Assembly (NCBI GenBank): GCA_948960675.1 | Contig: CARDPF010000149.1 | Span: 1-7,598 of the forward strand | Length of the DNA stretch: 7,598 nt | Origin: an uncultured Eisenbergiella sp. | GTDB lineage: Bacteria; Bacillota; Clostridia; Lachnospirales; Lachnospiraceae | Reading direction: 5' to 3' | Shown: positions 1 to 4,312 of the stretch, one piece after another | How positions within the stretch are numbered: the first letter of the stretch is position 1 | How the letters are laid out: each line of letters opens with the position of its first letter | Position numbers and translations under genes: made by a program | Notes under the pieces: generated by a model | Seen by the model: the letters and a program-made list of their open reading frames with translations, nothing else | What the model was told of the DNA's origin: nothing | The model's database searches: none

Positions 1-249
1 GACGCTCATCTTAAACTTTGCCTTGAGTTCTTTTAACGTCTCATAGGCAAAATCCTGCTCGTTCATGAAAAAAATGTGATCCTCCATCCTGGTGTCCGGC
101 GCCACGTCCTTTAACAGATAGTGTCTGACAACCGCCTTCCATTTAAAAGGCATGTCCTCATTTACCAGCATTTCCCCGTAGGTCCATCTGGCCCCGATAT
201 AGAAATCCCCAAAACTCTGTACGATATACTTAAAATCATTCTCCGCCAT
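1..249 (-). CDS. Conserved-looking hypothetical protein, 3' end off the contig
   Basis: The reading frame starts with ATG at 249 and stays open for 83 codons to the contig edge, so the C-terminus is missing. The start overlaps the stop of the upstream sigma-like gene by one base (TGATG), a standard arrangement for translational coupling, which strongly supports both the start and membership of the operon. The visible protein begins MAENDFKYIVQSFGDFYIGA. It is soluble-looking, rich in aromatic and charged residues, with no signal peptide or membrane segment, and includes the stretches FKWKAVVRHYLLKDVAPDTR and EDHIFFMNEQDFAYETLKEL. I do not recognise the family and assign no function. The coupling suggests it is made together with, and perhaps acts with, the sigma-like protein. 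Confidence 0.75.
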   Translation of the reverse strand, partial: MAENDFKYIVQSFGDFYIGARWTYGEMLVNEDMPFKWKAVVRHYLLKDVAPDTRMEDHIFFMNEQDFAYETLKELKAKFKMSV

Positions 250-1001
250 CAAACCGATTCCTTCGTATCCAAAAATTCTATATGGTTGGCCGTAATCCGG
301 ACCGCTTCCAAAATCTGGCCCATTGTCATCCCGGTCTCGTCGGCAAGTTCCTGTACCGTTACCTTGCGCCCCAGCGCTTTTGCCATTTCCCTGGCACAAT
401 CCAGCACGTCGTTGGCCTTGCCAGCCAGCTTTTCCCCGGTACTTTTCTCCTGCACATTTTGCTGGATATAGGTCTCCATGGCTTCCATGATCATACTGGC
501 CGCCATGCCCTCCGCCTGCACGGCATTTTCTGCGCCGTCCAGCATTTCCACCGCCATGGCCAGCGCAAGATTTCCCTCCCCGATGAGATCCTCCAAAAAG
601 ACGCCCTGTCCGGCATACAGCTTGGCAATCTCTGCAACCTTGGGCAAAAACAGGACAATCATGCGCTTCTTGGCATCCGGATCCTGTGCCATGGCCGAAA
701 GGATGACGGCCTCCTTCTCCTGGTCCGCCAACTCCCCGAAATCCCCCAGACTTTGCAAATACTCCTCCAGGTAATCGGCCTCCTCCCCCGAAAGTTCCTC
801 CAAAGCTTCCCCGGACTCCCCAAGGCCGATATGCTTGGAAGCCAGGTATTCATACACCATGGAAAGCTGGTTCTCCTCCATGGCAATCTTTGCCATGTCA
901 AATTGTGTTATCACCTGCTGCTTTGCAATCCGGTTGCCCTGCCTTCTGGCCAGACTGCAAATCTCCTCCAGCGTTTTGGAAAACGCAGCTTCCTGTCCCA
1001 T
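249..1001 (-). CDS. Degenerate sigma-70-like protein lacking region 4
   Basis: This 250-residue protein aligns by eye along the first two thirds of a primary sigma factor. Residues about 8-62 resemble region 1.1. Residues 77-110 resemble region 1.2 (YLEEYLQSLGDFGELADQEK). Residues 111-155 resemble regions 2.1-2.2, which bind core polymerase (FLPKVAEIAKLYAGQGV, then FLEDLIGEGNLALAMAVE). Residues 211-246 resemble region 3 (GRKVTVQELADETGMTMGQI ending in EFLD). Where region 2.3-2.4 should carry the aromatic and basic residues that melt and read the -10 element, the sequence has AEGMAASMIMEAMETYIQQN instead, with a single Tyr and no Trp. The protein ends where region 4, the -35 reader, would begin. 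It may bind core RNA polymerase, or an anti-sigma partner, without directing promoter recognition; that is inference. I chose the ATG at 1001 because GGGGAGG lies just upstream. An in-frame GTG at 1031 would add ten residues (MDSCHGRGGC) but has no evident site. The gene begins 32 bases after the rhomboid-like gene. Confidence 0.85.
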   Translation of the reverse strand: MGQEAAFSKTLEEICSLARRQGNRIAKQQVITQFDMAKIAMEENQLSMVYEYLASKHIGLGESGEALEELSGEEADYLEEYLQSLGDFGELADQEKEAVILSAMAQDPDAKKRMIVLFLPKVAEIAKLYAGQGVFLEDLIGEGNLALAMAVEMLDGAENAVQAEGMAASMIMEAMETYIQQNVQEKSTGEKLAGKANDVLDCAREMAKALGRKVTVQELADETGMTMGQILEAVRITANHIEFLDTKESV

Positions 1002-1033
1002 ACATCCTCCCCGCCCATGGCAGCTATCCACGC

Positions 1034-1924
1034 CTATTTCACATGCTCATGGGAAAACAAATGGTTTTGGCAATATTCATAATTGCCGTTACACTTGGAG
1101 CAAAACCTGAATTCCAGATCGTCCCCATCCTGTTCCGTCCTGCCACAGACCGCACATTTATGCTTGGTCACGCCCCGGTACTCAAATTCCGCCGAACGCA
1201 TTTTTCTTTTAAACTCGTGTCGCATCTTCACCTGCCCCGGGGAAAGCTGCATTCTCCCCCTGGACTGAATGAAAAAGATGATAAAATTGAGCAGGGAAAA
1301 GCCGATCACAATCCAGGTGGAAATGCCGCCCTGTATACAGTTTACCACCAGCATGATCCCGTAAATAATACCCAGCCATTTTACCTTGATCGGGAAAAGG
1401 AACATCAAAAGCACCTGTACATTGGGAATACTGGCCGCACATGCCAAAAAGATGGACATGTTGATATAGTAAGTGGAAAATTGTCCAAAATATACCAAAC
1501 CGTCACCGCCAACAACATAAAGACCGGGTGTGACCGTTGGCATCGCCCCCTGTATCACACAATACAGATACAGCACAAAAGCGCCTACGATTGTGAACAG
1601 TATGCCGGAAAAAATATACAGGTTGTATTTGTAGGTTCCCCAAATCTGCTCCAGCAAATTCCCCAGGGAATAGTACAAATATAACATGATCAGCACAAAA
1701 ATAAGGTTGGAACTTTCCGGCGGAATCAGTACCCAGGTCACAAGCCGCCAAATCTGTCCCCTAAGAATCCGGTACGGATCCAGGGTCATATAGAAAAAAA
1801 TGGTTGGGGCAACCATCTGCAGCAAATACCCGATACCGTAACAGATTATCAGGTACATCGTCAGATTGGGGATCGCATACTTCTGCAGCTTCCACTTCAA
1901 CCTGTTGCGTCTGCTCCTGTTCAT
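1034..1924 (-). CDS. Rhomboid/Derlin-like inactive membrane protein with C-terminal zinc-binding tail
   Basis: This is a 296-residue polytopic membrane protein. A basic N-terminus (MNRSRRNRLKWKLQKY) precedes about six hydrophobic segments at roughly 20-38, 72-88, 102-123, 152-176, 183-198 and 201-220. After the first segment comes LDPYRILRGQIWRLVTWVLI (WR at 59-60), the L1-loop WR motif of the rhomboid superfamily, followed by YYSLGNLLEQIWGTYKYNLY, which recalls the MLE-type segment of Derlins. I see no GxSG serine motif and no matching catalytic histidine in a late membrane segment, so it is probably a pseudoprotease, closer in look to Derlins than to active rhomboids. The cytosolic tail carries a metal-binding pattern: C257-x2-C260, C275-x2-C278, C285-x2-H288, H292 and H294. 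I set the start at the ATG at 1924, preceded by GGAAAGGAAG; a longer frame from 2032 would run through the promoter and hairpin described below. It heads the operon with the sigma-like gene. The membrane fold is well supported; the cellular role is unknown. Confidence 0.85.
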   Translation of the reverse strand: MNRSRRNRLKWKLQKYAIPNLTMYLIICYGIGYLLQMVAPTIFFYMTLDPYRILRGQIWRLVTWVLIPPESSNLIFVLIMLYLYYSLGNLLEQIWGTYKYNLYIFSGILFTIVGAFVLYLYCVIQGAMPTVTPGLYVVGGDGLVYFGQFSTYYINMSIFLACAASIPNVQVLLMFLFPIKVKWLGIIYGIMLVVNCIQGGISTWIVIGFSLLNFIIFFIQSRGRMQLSPGQVKMRHEFKRKMRSAEFEYRGVTKHKCAVCGRTEQDGDDLEFRFCSKCNGNYEYCQNHLFSHEHVK

Positions 1925-1955
1925 ATAGAAAAACTTCCTTTCCTGAAAAATATTT

Positions 1956-1981
1956 GCAGGCGGCATCCAAAAGCCTGCCGC
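1956..1981 (-). promoter_or_regulatory. Leader hairpin with two alternative stems upstream of the Derlin-like gene
   Basis: Read on the minus strand, two 6-base-pair stems compete for overlapping bases. One is GCGGCA (1981-1976) with TGCCGC (1965-1960). The other is GCAGGC (1978-1973) with GCCTGC (1961-1956), followed by AAATATTTTT. The element sits between the predicted transcription start near 1997 and the ATG at 1924, so it would lie in the 5' leader. It could be a terminator for transcripts from upstream, a weak attenuator, or a simple leader structure. On the plus strand the first stem is followed directly by ATTTTT, so a bidirectional terminator is also possible. Pairing is direct; function is inferred. 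Confidence 0.45.
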
Positions 1982-2003
1982 ATTTTTCCCATAACTGTTT
2001 CCT

Positions 2004-2032
2004 ATTCTACCATTCCCCGTAAAAAAAGGCAA
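2004..2032 (-). promoter_or_regulatory. Sigma-A-type promoter for the Derlin-like/sigma-like operon
   Basis: On the minus strand a -35 element TTGCCT (2032-2027; 4 of 6 consensus bases) is separated by exactly 17 bases from a -10 element TAGAAT (2009-2004; 5 of 6). Transcription would start near 1997, giving a leader of about 73 bases before the ATG at 1924. The spacing, the match quality and the position in front of the first gene of a tight gene group make this the best promoter in the window. It would allow the operon to be expressed apart from the upstream ATPase gene. Confidence 0.6.
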
Positions 2033-2047
2033 TCGGCGGAGTGGAAT

Positions 2048-2131
2048 TTATTTTTGTTTAAGAATTGGCAGGGTAACAGTCCAAAGATCAATGTCATTTC
2101 GTTTAGCCATGGACTCAAGCTTCCTTGCCAT
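2048..2131 (-). CDS. Possible 27-residue small ORF or gene remnant
   Basis: An ATG at 2131 opens a 27-codon frame ending in TAA, 17 bases after the stop of the GHKL ATPase gene on the same strand. The predicted peptide starts MARKLESMAKRNDIDLWTVT and ends in LPILKQK; its composition looks protein-like rather than random. No convincing ribosome binding site sits at the proper distance (AAAGGG lies too far upstream), and an in-frame stop occurs two codons before the ATG. It may be a small co-expressed peptide, the tail of a decayed gene, or chance. It lies in an otherwise gene-free stretch ahead of the promoter for the next operon. Confidence 0.2.
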   Translation of the reverse strand: MARKLESMAKRNDIDLWTVTLPILKQK

Positions 2132-2148
2132 AGCCTGCTAATCCCTTT

Positions 2149-3426
2149 CTACACCGTCTTCCGGTCCATAATTTTTTCCCATTCTTCATGAATCCTCATA
2201 TAGGTAGACCTGTTACACAAAAAGCGCACGGTTTCATTCATATTTTTTATCCGAATCAACCCATTGAATTCTACCACACCCAGGGAAATCACCATCTTGG
2301 AAATAAACTCATCTATAAAAGAAGAGGAAACCGTCTTCACATCCGAAAAATCAAGTATCATTGGCGCCTGCAAACGTTTTAATATATTTTGTACGTCGTT
2401 TCTGAGTTCAAACCCGGCTTCCCTTGTGGCCGTTCCCCGGCAGTTTTCATAAACCTTGTATAAAACGGTGTCATCCTCCTGCCACATATCATCCAGACGG
2501 ATATCGAACCCGTCAAAGCCGCCGATGCTTTTAAATGCCTGCCGGATATTCACCTCGTTCGTCAAATCCAGCTGGAAATCAATGATGGTTCCGTTATTTT
2601 TCGGGGATAAAAAGGGAATCCGTTCAAACTTTTTGATGTTTCCGTCCTTGGCAAACATCATTGACGCCGAGCCGGAAGTAATGGTCAGCAGCCCCTTGTT
2701 TTCACATATGATTTGGTACAAACCATATAACCCGTTCCCCTGCCCCTTCCCGTCCCCGACTCCCTCCTGAATCGCTAAGGAAAGCGCATCAATCGGCTGC
2801 TTCGGGGCATGGGACGATTGCTTCATCGTATTGTAAATTCCAACGCCCGCATCAAAAACACAAAAAGCGACATGCTTGGTTTTTTCGTGAAACTGCGCCA
2901 TCACATATCCGTTATCCGTCTCCCCGTGCACCAATACGTTATCCATCACCTCGTTGATACACCAGATCAGACTGCTAATGACGCCTTCGCTGCATGTTAC
3001 CTGCCGGCTAATCGCGTTTATATAAGCCTGTGTCAAAGCGGCCACCTGTCCGGTTTCATTATAACGGTATATTTTCCCGAAAGGATTCCGCTCTTTTTCA
3101 AGCGTTTCTTTATCTTCGTATATCGGCTCGGTAAAGCCGCACTGATACAAATAGTTGTCCGGCAAAATCTCAAAGTGAAATTCCATCTTTCTGGCCGTTT
3201 TGTAATACTGGATGATACCGGAAATGGGCACACAGGCGTTGGGAAACACCTTTTCCCCCAGCCATTTGACCGTTACGTCCTGATACCCCTCCTGGTCGAT
3301 TCCTTTCATATGCCAAATAAACTGTGACACACATCGCGGGTGATGCAGTTCGTAAATCAATATGGTATTTTTCTCCCTGATAATAGATTCCTTTAGATTC
3401 CCGTCACCATGTGTCTTGGCTTTCAT
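2149..3426 (-). CDS. GHKL ATPase with N-terminal STAS-like and C-terminal DUF4325 domains
   Basis: This is a 425-residue cytosolic protein in three parts. Residues about 20-90 look like a divergent STAS-type fold, with VFPNACVPISGIIQYYK at 60-76. Residues about 125-290 form a GHKL-type ATP-binding domain. Its N box is INEVMDNVLVHG (E159, N163, H167), its G1 box is FDAGVGI (D192, G194, G196), and its G2 box is GKGQGNGLYGLYQI around 226-239. Residues about 340-415 match the STAS-like DUF4325 type, with MILDFSDVKTVSSSFIDEFI at 356-375. The layout recalls anti-sigma serine kinases joined to their STAS antagonists. There is no dimerisation/phosphoacceptor histidine domain and no membrane segment, so a classical sensor kinase is unlikely. 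I chose the ATG at 3426, which has GGGAAGGAA upstream; a GTG at 3447 would itself overlap that site. The gene lies between the short membrane protein and the Derlin-like operon on the same strand. Domain assignment is confident; the phosphorylation target is unknown. Confidence 0.88.
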   Translation of the reverse strand: MKAKTHGDGNLKESIIREKNTILIYELHHPRCVSQFIWHMKGIDQEGYQDVTVKWLGEKVFPNACVPISGIIQYYKTARKMEFHFEILPDNYLYQCGFTEPIYEDKETLEKERNPFGKIYRYNETGQVAALTQAYINAISRQVTCSEGVISSLIWCINEVMDNVLVHGETDNGYVMAQFHEKTKHVAFCVFDAGVGIYNTMKQSSHAPKQPIDALSLAIQEGVGDGKGQGNGLYGLYQIICENKGLLTITSGSASMMFAKDGNIKKFERIPFLSPKNNGTIIDFQLDLTNEVNIRQAFKSIGGFDGFDIRLDDMWQEDDTVLYKVYENCRGTATREAGFELRNDVQNILKRLQAPMILDFSDVKTVSSSFIDEFISKMVISLGVVEFNGLIRIKNMNETVRFLCNRSTYMRIHEEWEKIMDRKTV

Positions 3427-3513
3427 GTTGATAAACTTCCTTCCCACTGTATGGACTTTTTAGGCAATCCCAAATTTCCTGAAAATAAGGTTTAGTTCTT
3501 CCCTGCTGATTTT

Positions 3514-3861
3514 TCAAAATTGAAAATATATAAACGGATTATTTCCCACATAAGCAAGTCCCAATGTGCAACCGACTTCCACAAAAAATGCGGTAAGGCA
3601 CCAAAATTTTGACAAATCCATGATAGGATAATAGCCGTCCACCTGCTTTAATCCCCCATTTTTCAACCCCGCTCCGTGCCCCTCCCTGCAGTGCGTATGT
3701 AACCTGTTGGGGATGCGGGAATATTGCGTTGCCCCATTAGGTTGGTTCACGCGCGTCACAGGACAATAATAAAATATGGAAAACAAATTCAGCAGCATAA
3801 AAGCCAACATTCCGGCTAAACACAATTTCATAACTTGACTTATCATTTTGTGAAAATTCAT
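3514..3861 (-). CDS. Short membrane-anchored protein, probably a truncated SGNH-hydrolase-like surface protein
   Basis: This 115-residue frame starts at the ATG at 3861, with AGGAAGG five bases upstream. Residues about 8-32 form a hydrophobic N-terminal anchor or signal (KLCLAGMLAFMLLNLFSIFY). They are followed by NQPNGATQYSRIPNRLHTHC and REGHGAGLKNGGLKQVDGYY. From memory, this resembles the start of SGNH/GDSL-hydrolase-like surface proteins of Clostridia, which have a GATDY...PN...TEG pattern after the anchor and then a DILxMGSSH catalytic block. Here the frame instead ends after a second hydrophobic run at about 86-112, and no GSSH block is present, so the hydrolase domain is missing. The protein could be a decayed remnant, or a small two-segment membrane protein in its own right. 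It runs divergently from the polysaccharide genes, a setting where SGNH-type enzymes often occur. The family call is tentative. Confidence 0.6.
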   Translation of the reverse strand: MNFHKMISQVMKLCLAGMLAFMLLNLFSIFYYCPVTRVNQPNGATQYSRIPNRLHTHCREGHGAGLKNGGLKQVDGYYPIMDLSKFWCLTAFFVEVGCTLGLAYVGNNPFIYFQF

Positions 3862-3873
3862 AGGAACCTTCCT

Positions 3874-3889
3874 GCCCGCCTTAGCGGGC
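3874..3889 (-). promoter_or_regulatory. GC-rich hairpin next to the ribosome binding site
   Basis: GCCCGC (3889-3884 on the minus strand) can pair with GCGGGC (3879-3874) around a 4-base TAAG loop. The stem ends two bases before the AGGAAGG ribosome binding site of the short membrane protein gene at 3861. It stands out in AT-rich surroundings and has no T-run, so it is not a typical terminator. It could affect translation initiation or transcript stability. Confidence 0.4.
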
Positions 3890-3972
3890 GTAAATATATA
3901 ATTGAAAACTGTCGTATATGTATCAACCTACCAACATTCTGCTACGTTTAAGCCGTTGACACAAATCGCTGT

Positions 3973-3991
3973 AAAGCCCCCGCTGCAAGCA
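3973..3991 (+). repeat. 19-base direct repeat, copy 1
   Basis: AAAGCCCCCGCTGCAAGCA occurs here and again, identically and in the same orientation, at 4222-4240 (249 bases start to start). Sequence on either side is not clearly duplicated. Its GC-rich core stands out in AT-rich intergenic DNA. It may be a regulator-binding site or a dispersed extragenic repeat. Confidence 0.75.
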
Positions 3992-4165
3992 GTCCCTTGT
4001 CATAGACAATTCAGATCTACGCTGTCGCAATTTCCTTTAAGGCGTGTTTAATAAAATTCCAGTTTTACTATACAACTAAATATTTCTTTCGTCAATTAAT
4101 ATCAATCCCATCCCAAAATGACAGTTTAGGCAAGGCAGAACTGCTGGCAAGCTGTTACCCGCTTA

Positions 4166-4194
4166 TTGTATACACAAAAATACACAGTATACAA
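4166..4194. promoter_or_regulatory. Possible operator: inverted repeat TTGTATAC-N13-GTATACAA
   Basis: TTGTATAC (4166-4173) and GTATACAA (4187-4194) are perfect inverted copies separated by 13 bases, and each half contains the self-complementary GTATAC. Operators of GntR-type and some other dimeric regulators have similar forms, but no regulator gene is in this window to match it. It lies about 120 bases upstream of the glycosyltransferase start. The symmetry is certain; operator function is inferred. Confidence 0.4.
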
Positions 4195-4221
4195 AACCCT
4201 AAATTTGCGCTACAATAAACC

Positions 4222-4240
4222 AAAGCCCCCGCTGCAAGCA
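4222..4240 (+). repeat. 19-base direct repeat, copy 2
   Basis: This is the second identical copy of AAAGCCCCCGCTGCAAGCA. It lies 72 bases before the ATG of the glycosyltransferase/pyruvyltransferase gene, downstream of the GTATAC inverted repeat. Confidence 0.75.
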
Positions 4241-4275
4241 TGGCTATTCTCCCCATTGCTCGCGGGAATAAAATA

Positions 4276-4290
4276 TGTGTGTATAACACA
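4276..4290 (+). promoter_or_regulatory. Small palindrome over a possible -10 element
   Basis: TGTGT (4276-4280) and ACACA (4286-4290) are inverted around GTATA. TATAAC at 4282-4287 is a reasonable -10 match and is well placed (about 26 bases) before the ATG at 4313. However, no -35 element sits at 16-18 bases, since the nearest TTGCTC at 4256-4261 is 20 bases away. If it is a promoter, the palindrome would make it open to repression or activation. Confidence 0.3.
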
Positions 4291-4312
4291 CCATTGCTTA
4301 GGAGTAATCACA

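Larger units (their letters stand above)
3862..4312. other. AT-rich divergent intergenic region without a gene
   Basis: About 450 bases separate the minus-strand gene starting at 3861 from the plus-strand gene starting at 4313. I find no convincing protein-coding frame or RNA gene. The upstream extension of the plus-strand frame, from 4166 to 4312, lacks a ribosome binding site and encodes unlikely sequence. The stretch holds the hairpin at 3874-3889, two 19-base direct repeats, a GTATAC inverted repeat at 4166-4194 and a small palindrome at 4276-4290. It should contain promoters for both directions, but no perfect sigma-A pair is visible. Confidence 0.7.

Noticed and set aside
282..1684. Long plus-strand frames (282-1082 and 890-1684, about 265 codons each)
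   Set aside because: They lie antisense to the sigma-like and Derlin-like genes, lack ribosome binding sites and recognisable motifs, and the minus-strand proteins have clear families. They are antisense shadows.
1925..2032. N-terminal extension of the Derlin-like protein from 2032
   Set aside because: The added 36 codons cover the promoter and leader hairpin; the ATG at 1924 has a ribosome binding site and a typical basic N-terminus before the first membrane segment.
3956..3984. TTGACA at 3956-3961 as a plus-strand -35 element
   Set aside because: It is a perfect -35 hexamer, but no -10 match follows at 16-18 bases; that position falls in the GC-rich direct repeat.
4166..4312. N-terminal extension of the glycosyltransferase from an ATG-like start at 4166
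   Set aside because: The 49 extra codons span the inverted repeat and a direct repeat and have no ribosome binding site, while the ATG at 4313 has AGGAG at good spacing and begins exactly at the GT2 fold.
3862..4312. CRISPR array or insertion sequence remnant suggested by the direct repeats
   Set aside because: There are only two 19-base copies 249 bases apart, with no regular spacers, no transposase fragment and no terminal inverted repeats with target duplications.
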